Positions 24,848 through 35,417 of a stretch of DNA of 64,000 bases are shown in pieces. Positions within the stretch are counted from its first letter, which is position 1. Each line of letters begins with the position of its first letter. The stretch lies in the NCBI GenBank assembly GCA_963693305.1, contig OY855913.1, positions 18,912,788-18,976,787 of the forward strand, written 5' to 3'. This DNA comes from Meandrina meandrites. Taxonomy: Eukaryota > Cnidaria > Anthozoa > Scleractinia > Meandrinidae. The notes beneath the pieces were generated by a model. That model was not told the DNA's origin. It saw nothing but the letters and a program-made list of their open reading frames with translations, and made no database searches. Position numbers and translations under genes: made by a program.

Positions 24848-25531
24848 ACATCCCATGCATTTCCACAGCTGTCCATTCCTATATATCTTTATTTGGAATA
24901 AATGCGGCATATCAGATTCGTACGGTATAAGTTCCTGTTTGGTTTTAACGTTGCCATATTGAATCTGACTAATGATTGAATATATGACTAAATCTGCCCG
25001 CTTAGGAACATTGCTTGCGTGCAATGGTGAAATTGCGCGCTTCTATCCGCCCCCAAAATTGTTTTTGTGCGCAAAATTACAGAAGCTACTGAATCACGTT
25101 CTGCCTCCTTCTAGAAACTCACGCACTTTAATTTCAGCACGTGCAAAATTGCGTAGCTGCAATGTTCGATCACCTCTGCTGAAAAAGAAAACCGTTTCGT
25201 AGCAAGAAGATATTGTCTTGATAGTTGTACGCAATTAAATTCTCGGTTGCGTTTGGCAAGGCATTTTAATATGCAACACTTAGCTAAAAATTGTTGCTTG
25301 GAATTGCATAACTATCAAAACGGGAGGAAGTTTTGTCTTTATTTAAGAGAGTATCGGCCCACGCATATGACTTTCTTAAGCTTTTTTCCTGTTTGTCTGC
25401 TGAAGAGATCTCAGAAGAATATAGTAATGATTTTGGCTGTAAAAATGTTTGTAATGTCCTTTCAACCTTAGTTAAGACCTCCCAATTTTAAAGTCGACCC
25501 ACTTTGATTTATACATTTCTATTCCACTATT
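24848..25531. other. no gene recognised
   Basis: Only short chance frames; no recognisable element. Confidence 0.4.
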
Positions 25532-25534
25532 TTA

Positions 25535-25723
25535 GGGCGCGTTCGTTTGGGAATATTCTGGAATAAGAATATATTCTGGAATATTCCGGCTATTCTGCTC
25601 CTGGGAGCAGAATAGCCGGAATAGAAATCCTAGTATTCCGAAATAGGAAGAGCAGCCAAACGAACGCTAACTTGCATTATTCCAGTTATTCTTATTCCGG
25701 ATTGATCCCAAACGAACGCGCCC
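25535..25723. mobile_element. PIF/Harbinger-like (Tourist-like) MITE, copy 2
   Basis: 189 bp with near-perfect inverted ends GGGCGCGTTCGTTTGGGA, flanked by TTA (25532-25534 and 25724-25726). It is the reverse-orientation partner of the element at 14006-14184, and its TTA duplication is the complement of that copy's TAA, as expected. The centre is a strong hairpin around GGCTATTCTGCTCC. Confidence 0.92.
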
Positions 25724-25726
25724 TTA

Positions 25727-26358
25727 GATTTTTTTGTCTTCGTTGGCTTTCCTTTGTCCGGTAGATATTTCCAAGCCTCTCAAATGCCGCAGAAAGCCAA
25801 AGTTTTAACATTTTATCGTTAAGCGGAGCGCCTTTAATTTTTGAAGTAGTAGAGGTTGCAAACTAAACCGAAAGGTTTTCACAGGCCAAATTTTAATTTG
25901 TTCTTCCCTTCAAGAACATTTTTGCGTTAGCAAATATATAACTAATAAGGTGGCTCGAAAAATATTCCCGTCTGTGACACACTATCGCACCTCAAATTGG
26001 GGACGCTTTGACATCAAAATTCGTTGCCATGACAACGTCAAAACGAGATAAAATACCCTATTTGCAGCCTTTTGAGGCTAATAGCTTAAAAACTACTCAG
26101 TGAAAGGTTTTCTTTCGAATATATATTTGTCTAATCGGCCTAAGAAACATTTCATACATTAGACGCTATAGTTGCTTTAAATCTGATTCGAGCAGCGAAA
26201 AGTGTATCTAGTGATTGTGTATCTAGCACTGAATGCAAATTGACATTGATCAAATTGAAAGCAAAATAAAACAGTGGGTTTCTGCATACTTAACATGAGA
26301 ACTTTGACCAATTATTATTTTACAACCACAGGAGCCCCGCATCATTAGCCGTTGGGCT
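25727..26358. other. no gene recognised
   Basis: Begins 3' of the minus-strand GPCR. The word AAGGTGGCTC at about 25949 resembles the terminus of the foldback element at 36266, but no second end was found. Confidence 0.4.
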
Positions 26359-26533
26359 CCTTACTGAACTGAGTTCTATAGTTTCTTTTACATATCCCTT
26401 GCAACTGCTGGGATCCTCTTGCAAATTCCAGCTTGTTTACAAAATAGCCGACTCTGTCCTTACTGAACTGAGTTCTATAGTTTCTTTTACATATCCCTTG
26501 CAACTGCTGGGATCCTCTTGCAAATTCCAGCTT
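26359..26533. repeat. 76-bp direct duplication at the GPCR 3' end
   Basis: Positions 26359-26434 and 26458-26533 are identical (CCTTACTGAACTGAGTTCTA to ATTCCAGCTT), 99 bases apart. The second copy is the end of the receptor coding region; the first lies immediately past the stop at 26437. This is a very recent partial tandem duplication. Confidence 0.95.
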
Positions 26534-27507
26534 ACCCGCTTGAATCTGTTAAGAGGAGATAGCAAGGACCAACCCCCTCCTTTGACAACCCTTTTCCGCA
26601 TGGCACGCGTCCGTTTCAAAGACCGCTTTCCGCCGATGCCCATCACCCGCAAAAAAGCTCTTCTGAACACCTTGACTCGCCACGCGTATATCGCGGGATT
26701 TATCCCGCTACCAAAGTACACCACTGAAAGGGTGATGTCCCGTGCGAGATGAAATTGTTCGTTTCTACACTTGACGCACTGAACAATTAGGAAATCGATG
26801 CTCAAAAATGGAACCCACGAAGCGAGAAAAATCACTAGAACCAGCAAAACCGTTCGCGTCGCCGCTTTTTCTTTACGGAGCGCGTTTTCGAAAGCCAAGC
26901 TTTTTCCCTCTCCGAGACTCTTGATCGTCATTGTATGCCGTCGTAGTGCACGGTACACCAGGAAATAAGCGGCCATAAATACCACGGTTGGAATCACGCA
27001 GGCCAAAATGTACAAGTAGAGCTGAAAGGTCTTGTCTCTCCATCCCACCAAAGGAATCACGGCATAGTGAATCGCTAGAAGCCAAATAATGCCAATACTT
27101 ATTAGCACATTGCGTTCGTTAACAATGCTTTGAGTCAGGAAGGGCTGTTTCACAGCGAAATAGCGGATTACGGAGAGCGCCGTTATGTTCAGTAATGAGC
27201 AAGACCCAGAGATGATGGCGAATATGTAGTGAATGAAGTAGATAAGATTGTGGTTATGCCAGTAGGTGACTACAAGAAGAGGCTCTGAAATAGCGCCCAT
27301 GATAAGATCAGCGATGGCCAAGTTGAGAATGTAGTAATTTTGTACGGTCCTCAGTTCGCGGAATGGATCCCTCCAATAAGATATGCAGAGAAGCAGGTTT
27401 GAGAAAATGGTGAAAACCGACACGATTATATATACGATTATGCTTGCAAGACTCGTATCGAACCAATACTCGTCAAAAAATACTGTATACGGCGCCGGCG
27501 ACGACAT
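26437..27507 (-). CDS. intronless class A-type GPCR (IRY variant), paralogue 1
   Basis: A 356-residue seven-helix receptor. Approximate segments: TM1 21-44, TM2 57-82 (D67 in LAIADL), TM3 90-113, TM4 132-153, TM5 164-187, TM6 217-243 (SWVPF), TM7 253-275 with NPAIY at 270-274. The DRY position reads IRY (114-116), the usual TM3 cysteine is absent, loop 2 is about nine residues, and loop 3 starts with CVKC (244-247). The C-tail is basic (RRAF, GGKRSLKRTR). I chose the ATG at 27507 because the codon two positions upstream is only a TTG. The protein is nearly identical to the one at 32931-33965 through the seven-helix core. Relative to that paralogue, which stops after IELS, this tail runs on for nine residues into the spacer of a fresh 76-bp duplication. 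Expected to signal at the plasma membrane; ligand unknown. Confidence 0.93.
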   Translation of the reverse strand: MSSPAPYTVFFDEYWFDTSLASIIVYIIVSVFTIFSNLLLCISYWRDPFRELRTVQNYYILNLAIADLIMGAISEPLLVVTYWHNHNLIYFIHYIFAIISGSCSLLNITALSVIRYFAVKQPFLTQSIVNERNVLISIGIIWLLAIHYAVIPLVGWRDKTFQLYLYILACVIPTVVFMAAYFLVYRALRRHTMTIKSLGEGKSLAFENALRKEKAATRTVLLVLVIFLASWVPFLSIDFLIVQCVKCRNEQFHLARDITLSVVYFGSGINPAIYAWRVKVFRRAFLRVMGIGGKRSLKRTRAMRKRVVKGGGWSLLSPLNRFKRVSWNLQEDPSSCKGYVKETIELSSVRTESAIL

Positions 27508-29051
27508 CTTCAAAGTTTTAGTTTTCCAGTTTCAAAACTGTTGCGACAATGGACTTCCCGACAAGCCAGATGGGCCTCCTTCAGTCAAAATAGATTGAGC
27601 TATTCAGCTGCAGTGTTTTGTCTGCGATTTATGCCAACAATTATTATACGGATGTCTGTCACACGATCTCCACACGATCTCCATGTGCTGAGGCCGTGGC
27701 GAATGGTTAAATCCGAGATTAGTCGAAATCCGAGACCGGGACTTGAGTGTGACGTGATTTCAGAAAATCCGAGCCCGAGAATCAGTGCAGAAAACCAATC
27801 CCGCGACTTGCATGCCCTGTATTAATTAAAATACACATTCAAGGGATACACGTCAACTTCAACACCGAAGAGTCTGGTACTGCCTTTGGAATTTCGCCGA
27901 CAAAAATAATTTCCTCGATTTGTTTTCGTCAGGGCTCCCAGTTGTCGAAAGAACAGCCTTCAAACTGCCGTCTGGTCTAATTTGAGTCCGGTTAATTCGT
28001 GGCTGACGAGGTGGATATCAAATAAGATCACAAATTTGCTTTCAAACATGACCTGAACTCTACCAGCCGGAACAGTTTCTGCTCGCTTTACCGACGTTTA
28101 AATTATTGCCTATACCTTCCCGAGTGAGAAACATGTCAACAGACAGATGTCTGTATAGGAGCTATACGTAATTTTTGCAGTTCATATTAGTGCATCATTT
28201 GGCTACAAGCTATCAAATACATTATATGCGCTTTCTGGAGACCCCAAATTCAGCCGCGGTTAAACGGCACAGCAAGTTTGAAATATACTTTCTCTTCTTT
28301 TGAATGACAAACAAACCTCTCCTGCTTTGTGAAAACAATAAGCAATTAAAACTGCTTTGATTATTTGTTCGAGACAACATCAAGATCTAGCTTTCTATTG
28401 GTTTGTTCAGTGGATCGAAAAACTCCTCGGGCGATTCGTCTTTATACTATACCGAAAACAATATTCGATACTGATTTACAACATATATCTTGTCTTACAT
28501 CTAACCTAGTAACTTACATAATCGAACATTAAACACAATGAAAAACACGTATTAATAAAAAATTAATAATTGATAATGAATCTAGTGTCTTACTCCAAAT
28601 AGTTATTGCTTTACATTTCTCTTGAACTCTGATGATTCTAGAATTCTTTCTATACTAGGCATTTTATTGTACATGCATTTAGGTCGTTTACAGCATGATT
28701 TCAAGCAGAAGCAACGCTGGACAATTGAGGTAAGGCAAAGGCGAAGGTTTAGATGATCGTTGTGCCTATAGTTCTATAGTTGCGAGTTTCTGATCGGGTT
28801 AGTCAGGACCCATGGGGTGGGAAAACTGAAGTGATTTACGTAACCCACCCCCTTTAGGGGGAAGCGTTTCATTTTCGGCTAGGTCGCAAGAAGAAAGAGT
28901 TTCTGTTATTAGAAATTTAAATGCGTTTCAACTACTTTTTGAATTATTTAAACCGAGACCCTCGGCCACAACATCAAACTGACAAAAATAAGCAAGACCT
29001 TGCAGCAAAAATGTTCTCAACTTCGAAACTGGAAAACAAATACACAAAAAA
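27508..29051. other. 5' flank of the GPCR, no other gene
   Basis: The first few hundred bases match the flanks upstream of the other minus-strand receptor copies in patches (GATTTATGCCAACAAT). The rest is AT-rich and uninformative. Confidence 0.4.
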
Positions 29052-29440
29052 CTAGACGTGGTGACTGGATCGGGTCAAAAGTTTCGGGGACACAATTTCC
29101 CTGGTGCCATTTGCAAATTTGTGTTTTTCACCCCTCTCTTCTGTTTCTAAGAGACCTCCGACGCATTCAAAAAATGCTTTTAGGAATGCCACGATTACGG
29201 AGGCGTTGTTAAAGTCAATGGAATGGTCATGGGACCATGCATGGTTCGCAATTCTGAAGCCTTTAGCCGCTGTTTTTACATTTCTTAAGTGTTCTTTTCT
29301 TCGGGTGTTAAACGCTCTGCCAGTTTCACCAATATAGCACCACGAACAGTTGGCGCAAGGAATTTTGTAGACAACGTTGGTTTGTGAATCCGGAGCAGGG
29401 CGAAACTTCGGGGCCGAGAACTGTTGCTGTAGAGTGTTCA
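29052..29440 (-). pseudogene. GIY-YIG endonuclease core of a Penelope-like element
   Basis: The minus frame contains NVVYKIPCANCSWCYIGETG followed by RAFNTRRKEHLRNVK and HAWSHDHSIDF. This is the GIY-YIG signature (VVYKIPC...CYIGETGR, then the R...H motif) with the CxxC spacing typical of Penelope-like retroelements. The sequence after about ASVI departs from the family pattern. In an intact element this domain nicks target DNA for target-primed reverse transcription. Here it is an isolated fragment without RT. Confidence 0.8.
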
Positions 29441-29473
29441 TTGGCTTATTTGTGACTGAGACAAATAAGCCAA

Positions 29474-29589
29474 GCAGAATAAGAAAAACACTAGAATCGT
29501 GGCATTCCATGTTGACTCCAAATGCTGACAACAATTCCTGCCCACTCCCTGGGCAATACAACATTCTTTTTACACACATTCACAATTAA
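29474..29589 (+). pseudogene. C-terminal end of a Penelope-like endonuclease
   Basis: The plus frame reads RIRKTLESWHSMLTPNADNN then SCPLPGQYNILF and a stop at 29589. RKTLESWH..ADNNS.PLP.QYxIL is the familiar end of GIY-YIG-carrying Penelope proteins, as recalled from the family. It should follow the domain on the opposite strand, so one part has been inverted. Confidence 0.7.
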
Positions 29590-29654
29590 TTTACATAGTC
29601 CATTCTTTTTTATTCTTACACATTTATATTCATATTTCGTCATTCATTTTTACC

Positions 29655-29686
29655 CGTTGAAGACTGTAGATCAAACAGTCGAAAGC
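29655..29686 (+). ncRNA. degenerate hammerhead-ribozyme-like motif
   Basis: TTGAAGA, a stem CTGT...ACAG, then TCGAAAGC, in the 3' region of the Penelope-like remnant. Penelope elements often carry hammerhead ribozymes with a CTGANGA...GAAA core. Here the first core C is T, so the motif is probably inactive or a resemblance. Stems I and III were not established. Confidence 0.3.
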
Positions 29687-30167
29687 TTGTACTTTTTAAA
29701 TATCTTTAGCCAGAGATCGTCTTTAAATTTTTAATAGTTATTTCTACGCCCATTGTTTTGTTGTCTTTCCTTTCACTGCATGGTCTGGTAGATATTTTCT
29801 AGTTCTTCAAGTGTAAGAAACAGAAACGCATCTGGCTATAGTTTTATTGAGTCATTCAGATTTGTAAAATGGTTATAGCTTGCTGAAGCTGTTCCTCCCT
29901 TCCGTCATGCAGCAATATTTAGTTATTACTAACGACTTAACGCTACCTCCTTAGCGCCAATGAATCAAGTTTTTTTCCCTTCACTTTTGTCATTCTTAGG
30001 CTCTTTGTTTGCATCTTACGCCAACAGAGGGCTGAAGCCCTGCAGCTAATACAATAATTGGGTTTTGTTTCTGAAAATCATATATGTTTCGAGATGATGG
30101 CTTCTTCACTCTTTCCTGACCTCATTATAACTGCATGGAAATTGCTTACACGTGCGCACGGTTGGAA

Positions 30168-30635
30168 TCACTGACACGTCTTATCTCTTATCTCTCCATC
30201 CCAACAAAGGAAGATTTTCACGGCATAGTGAATAGCTATAAGCCAAATATTGCCAATACTTGTTGGCACATTGTGTTCGTTAACAATGCTTTGAGTCAGG
30301 AAGGGCTGTTTCACGGCGTAATAGCGGATAAAGGAGAGCGCCGTTATGTTCAATAATGAGCAAGACCCGGAGAGGATAGCGAAAAGGTAGCGAATAAAGT
30401 AGATAGGATTGTGGTCATCCCAGTACGTGTCTACAAGTAGAGGCTCTGAAATAGCGCCCATGATAAAATCAGCGACGGCAAAGTTGAGAACAAAGTAATT
30501 TTGGACGGTTTAGATCCTTCCAATAAGATACGCAGAGAAAATGGTGAACACCGGCACGATGATGTAAACGATTATGGTTGCAAGACTTGTATCTAGCCAG
30601 TACTCTTCGAAAAATACTGTGTTCGGCGACAAGAT
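30168..30635 (-). pseudogene. truncated GPCR pseudogene
   Basis: Minus-strand relative of the receptors at 26437 and 32931. The start codon position (30633-30635) reads ATC where the paralogue has ATG. A deletion in the TM1-TM2 linker region scrambles the frame and leaves a TAA before TVQNYF. TM2, TM3 (FIRYYAVKQP) and TM4 are then recognisable, but after IHYAV an insertion and frame disturbance follow, and homology ends near DKT; TM5-TM7 are missing. No functional receptor can be encoded. Confidence 0.9.
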
Positions 30636-31200
30636 CTTATTTTATCCTGAGTTAAAGGACTAGTGTGCCACATGTAACGCCCAACGAACAGATGCGTCTC
30701 CCTCAGTCAAGCAAAATTGAACCGTTTAATTAGTTGCATTTTTTGTTTGTGATTTTATTCCAACAATCACTATACTATACGAACATTGACATGATCTCCA
30801 AATGCTGCCAGTACAGTTTGCCTAATTTATACGGTATCGTATCCCCGTTGGCTAACATCACACTCTGGCCATAAAGCACCCAACTACATCGTTAACGGAT
30901 GCAACATCAAAGCATCACTGATCCAGCTGCAGCTTGTATGGAGCTGGTCTATATGTTCCGTGCAATATGAAATAGTTTAGTCTTAACTATTAAACAATAC
31001 TTTTATTTTTCTATCATGATTTCTTTTTTTCAGCCGTGGGATTACCGCTAATATATTCGCCTTTCTTCGGAAATTGAAAAAAGTCGTAACTCAAGCAGAC
31101 TTTCTCCGTTAAATTAGAAAAAAAGTTTCATTTCATTCTGTACAGTTGAGAACGCGTCTTTTGTTTTTTTAGTTTTCGTTGATTCATCTACTCCCTTTAG

Positions 31201-32930
31201 CGAGGAGCGTATCATTCTTGACCATGTCTCTAGAAGAGATGTCTCTTTTGTTAGATTTGAAAGCTTTTTTTGTCATTTGAACCGAGGCCTTCGCCAAGAC
31301 TTCAAGATCAGATCGAAAGTTTCGTGGTTGGGCGACTATATGTTTTTCACTGTTGGCGGCCATGTTGACTTACCATGAAGTATATGCTCACAATTTTCCA
31401 GGTGTTTTCCCGTGTTTCTTGCAATAAGTATACCCCTAACTCGTTCCTTACACCTGGAAAAAATCTTGTGTAAAGCGAATGTTTTCAAGAAGCTTCTGCG
31501 CGCGTTGAACAATTAATGAATCTCATTATGTAACTGAATTTGAAACACTGTTCGTGTTGTTTGCGTAATCAATCTAAATCGCACGGGTTTTTTTCATCTC
31601 CACAATTGTTGTGCGCAATAAATTATGGAATTCAAACCACGTTCTATCTAAATTTGGAACCTGTGCACTAAACGTTTAGCATGTATCTACTACTTGAAAA
31701 AAATTGTTGCCTTGCCAAGTAAAAATTGTCTTGGTATTTATCAGTAATTAAATTCTCCTAACAGCTACTAAGAAATGTAAAAATGTAAAAAAAAATTGAG
31801 TTTTTTTATGCATCTCTTCTGTTTCTAAGAGACCTCAGACGCATTTTAGAAAAATGTTTTTAGTTGTAAACACGTTCAGGGTTGAACTCCCTGAATTATA
31901 TATGGACTCAAGGCTAAATTTTATTTAAACATTATTTTTACGTCCATTGCTTTGTTATCTGTCCCTTCATTGCTTGGTCTGGTAGATATTTTCTAGTTCT
32001 TTTAGTTTCAGAAACCAAAACGCATCTGGCTATAGTTTGACATTTCAATTAGCGTATTTATTTTGAATTTGTAAAATGGTAATAGCTTGCTGAAGCTGTA
32101 GGTATTGACAGGTGAAACTGTGTTCCTCCCTTACTGAAGAACACTTTTCCTTCAGCAAATATTTAGCCATTACTAATGACTTTACGCTACGTCCTTAGCT
32201 CCAACGAATCAAGGTCTTTTCCCGTCACTAAATATTGTGATTCTTTCGTCGTTTATTTGCATCTGACGCCAACAGAGGATTGAAGCCCTGCAGCTAAGAT
32301 GTGCCAGTTGGATTGTTTTCGTGACATTTTCCTTCCGAATGTCGCCGCAAAAGAAGAGCGACTCATTTTTTAATTTATTGGGTTTCCTCTCTGAAAATCA
32401 TATCTGTTTCGAGATGATGGCTTCTTCGCTTTTTTCTGACATCATTATGACTGCAAATTGCATGTGCTCACTGGTAAAGAGGTGTCACCTTTTGTAGCCA
32501 AAGATTATCCGAGCTCAACAGCTGTCATTGTCAGTTTTCATGCACGGATCATTTTTTTTTCTACCAAATCATTTCGCTGTGGTCATATGGCTAATTCTAG
32601 TATCTAGTAACTTGTATGCTGTCTTATCTTAGTAAAATTTACAGCCGTTCGCCTATTTTACAAATACTCTATTATTTTTATTTTTTTTTATTTCAGTCTG
32701 CACCTTCACAATGCATGAACATTATTACATCACCAGGGAAGGTGCCACTTGAATGGACTCCAAGGGACTCAACAAATATGTTTTGTACAGGCAGCGATCT
32801 GTATCGAGCACTGCATATCCTGACGTTACGAATCTCTTCTGAACTATGAAAGAACAGAATTGACTTTGTCAAATATTTTAATTTACTTTCTGAGCAGGTG
32901 TTCTTGACTGGAAAATAACCAACTCCATCT
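31201..32930. other. no gene; duplicated flank
   Basis: AT-rich DNA. The part from about 31930 is the duplicate of the flank near 29741, and the 31810-31860 stretch is a relic of the Penelope-like fragment. Confidence 0.5.
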
Positions 32931-33965
32931 TTAACTAAGCTCTATGACTTCGTTTACATGTCCCTCGGAACTGCTGGGATCCTTATGCACGCTCCAGCTT
33001 ACTCGCTTAGATCTCTTTAGCACAAATAGAGAGCGCAAAACCCCTCCATTGGTTAACCTTTTCCACATGGCACGCGTCCGTTCGGGACGCTTACCACCAA
33101 TGCCCATCACCCGCAGAAAAGCTCTTCTGAACACCTTGACTCGCCACGCGTAAATTAAGGGATTAATCCCGCTGCTGAAGTACACCAGTGAAAGGGTGAT
33201 GTCCCGTGCGAGATGAAATTGTTCGTTTCTGCACTTCACGCATTGAACAATTAGAAAATCGATGCTCAAAAATGGAACCCACGAAGCGAGAAAAATCACT
33301 AGAACCAATAAAACCGTTCGCGTCGCCGCTTTCTCTGTACGGAGAGCGTTTTCGAGCGCCAGACTTTTCCCTTCTCCGAGACTCTTGACCGTGATTGTAT
33401 GGCGACGAAGCGCACGGTACACCAGAAAATAAGAGGCCATAAAAACCACGGTTGGAATCCCGCAGGCCAAGACGTACAAGTAGAGCTGAAATGTCTTATC
33501 TCTCCATCCCACCAAAGGAATCACGGCATAGTGAATCGCTATAAACCAAATGATGCCAATGCTTATTAGCACATTACGTTCGTTAACAATGCTTTGAGTC
33601 AGGAAGGGCTGTTTCACTGCGTAATAGCGGATTACGGAGAGCGCCGTTATGTTCAGTAATGAGCAAGACCCAGAGATGATGGCGATTAGGTAGTGAATGA
33701 AGTAGATAAGATTGTGGTTATGCCAGTAGGTGACTACAAGAAGAGGCTCTGAAATAGCGCCCATGATAAGATCAGCGATGGCCAAGTTGAGAACGTAGTA
33801 ATTTTGTACGGTCCTCAGTTCGCGGAATGGATCTTTCCAATAAGATACGCAGAGAAGCAGATTGGAGAAAATGGTGAACATCGACACGATGATATATACA
33901 ACTATGGATGCAAGGCTTGTACGGAACCAGTACTCGTTAAAAAATACTGCATACGGCGACAACAT
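32931..33965 (-). CDS. intronless class A-type GPCR (IRY variant), paralogue 2
   Basis: A 344-residue receptor opening MLSPYAVFF. I took the ATG at 33965, since upstream in-frame sequence opens only with GTG and the paralogue starts at the same point. Seven helices lie at nearly the same residues as in the 26437-27507 gene, with most differences in the N-terminus, the first part of TM1 and the C-tail. Diagnostic features are shared: IRY in place of DRY, no TM3 cysteine, very short loop 2, CVKC at the TM6/loop 3 border, NPLIY in TM7. The tail ends IELS followed by TAA. Alongside it, on the 5'-to-3' downstream side, lies the truncated copy at 30168-30635. Expected plasma-membrane receptor; ligand and coupling unknown. 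Confidence 0.93.
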   Translation of the reverse strand: MLSPYAVFFNEYWFRTSLASIVVYIIVSMFTIFSNLLLCVSYWKDPFRELRTVQNYYVLNLAIADLIMGAISEPLLVVTYWHNHNLIYFIHYLIAIISGSCSLLNITALSVIRYYAVKQPFLTQSIVNERNVLISIGIIWFIAIHYAVIPLVGWRDKTFQLYLYVLACGIPTVVFMASYFLVYRALRRHTITVKSLGEGKSLALENALRTEKAATRTVLLVLVIFLASWVPFLSIDFLIVQCVKCRNEQFHLARDITLSLVYFSSGINPLIYAWRVKVFRRAFLRVMGIGGKRPERTRAMWKRLTNGGVLRSLFVLKRSKRVSWSVHKDPSSSEGHVNEVIELS

Positions 33966-35417
33966 CTTATTTGTTCCCCGAGTTAAAGGAATTTTGCGAT
34001 AATGATACGCCCAACATTCAGATGCGTCTCCCTCCGTCACGATAAATTGAACCGCTCAGTTGCAGTGTTGTGTTTGTGATTTTATGCCAACTTTTATTAT
34101 TACATGAGCCAACACACGATCACAAATGCTCCTAGTTTGCATAATTTATACGGCATCCGCCTTGGCTAACATCACACTGATTGCCAAGCACTAAACTACA
34201 CCATAAATGTATCTAACATCAAAACATCACTGATTGAACTGGAGTAACTTGTATGAAGCTGGTTTGTTTACTTCGAAAGCGTAAAATATGTTCCGTGCAG
34301 TATGGAATGGCTCAAGCTTATCTATTAAACATTACTTGTATTTTTCTATTAATTTCTTTTTTCAGGATTGCCGCCAATACATTTTCTTTTCTTATTGTTT
34401 TAATTGCCATTCAGTTCTTTTCTCTTAAGAGAATTGAAGAAAAAAAACGTCGCAACGCAAACAAACTATCTTTGTTAAATTAGAAAACCGTATTTGTTTA
34501 TAAAACAGACTGTATCATTTCACTCCATACAATGCAAATTTCTTTGAGAACGCGACTATTGTTTTCGCTGCCAAGCTCGCCAGTGGAACATTACCATATT
34601 GTTAGTAATGACAGTTCGCCTGTAAATGTTGAATGCGAATTTGACCAGCACATGGAAATCACACGGCAGGTGCACTTTTTTATCACCGTAAAATGGGTTT
34701 TTGTGGAGTGCCCATTTTGATATTCTGACGATATTAAGACCAAAACTTTTTTTTCGAATCTACATACTTAGACATGCCAGACGTCAAAATATCAACTCCT
34801 TTCTATCGAATAGGTGACGCTGAATGAAATAACATCCATGCTTCCTTTGACAAACATTAATTCATAGCGGGACACGTACGTGTTTTCAAAGCAAGTGTAT
34901 CACATTCATCAAAAACAGAACCCTTATCATATAAATTAGCAAATACCGTATTTGATTCACTGGTGTGTTATAAAATATGTCGTAGAACGGGTTAATAACA
35001 AATTTGGATAGCAATGCTTTTAATTTGGCAGTCTTGAAGTCTCCATTATTCTTCTGAACCGTGTCTGTTTGGCTAAGCGCCTTTCAATTATACAATTTTC
35101 ATTTATGAACCGTGAGTGTACGATGAGATATATCAGTTTTGTTTAACTGTGGGACTGTCTTCTAGAAAAGAACTTTATTCGATCAGCACATCTTTTATAT
35201 GCAAAGATTTCAAAATGTCAAATATTATAATGATATAAATTTTTCCTTGGTTAATATTCATTAAGTAATGACTTTGTTTTCCATGATGGCAAGACTCTCT
35301 TTCTATACGTCAATTCTTGCTTTCTTTGTGTGTAGTCAACCCTTTCCACACGGTGCGACTTCAGTCTCGAATGCGATAATCGTAGGTAAAAACATATCTT
35401 CTTATTCGCCCCAAAAG
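33966..35417. other. 5' flank of the GPCR, no other gene
   Basis: Up to about 34520 this matches the upstream flank of the pseudogene copy. The rest shows nothing recognisable. Confidence 0.45.

Larger units (their letters stand above)
29052..29700. mobile_element. rearranged Penelope-like element fragment
   Basis: Two parts of a Penelope-like (PLE) endonuclease lie in opposite orientation. The GIY-YIG core is on the minus strand (29052-29440), and the usual C-terminal end of the same protein type is on the plus strand (about 29474-29580), followed by a possible 3' UTR. The junction is a 13-bp inverted repeat TTGGCTTATTTGT with a 7-base loop (29441-29473). No reverse transcriptase domain is present. 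Related sequence at about 31810-31860, in the paralogous flank, suggests the insertion predates the segmental duplication. Confidence 0.75.
29741..34520. repeat. segmental duplication containing GPCR copies
   Basis: The DNA at about 29741-31200 realigns with about 31930-34520. Matching stretches lie downstream (GGTCTGGTAGATATTTTCTA in both, at about 29782 and 31978), across the receptor, and upstream (GATTTTATxCCAAC, GGCTAACATCACACT, AACATCAAA). Indels interrupt the match. One copy holds the pseudogene and the other the intact receptor at 32931-33965. Confidence 0.85.
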
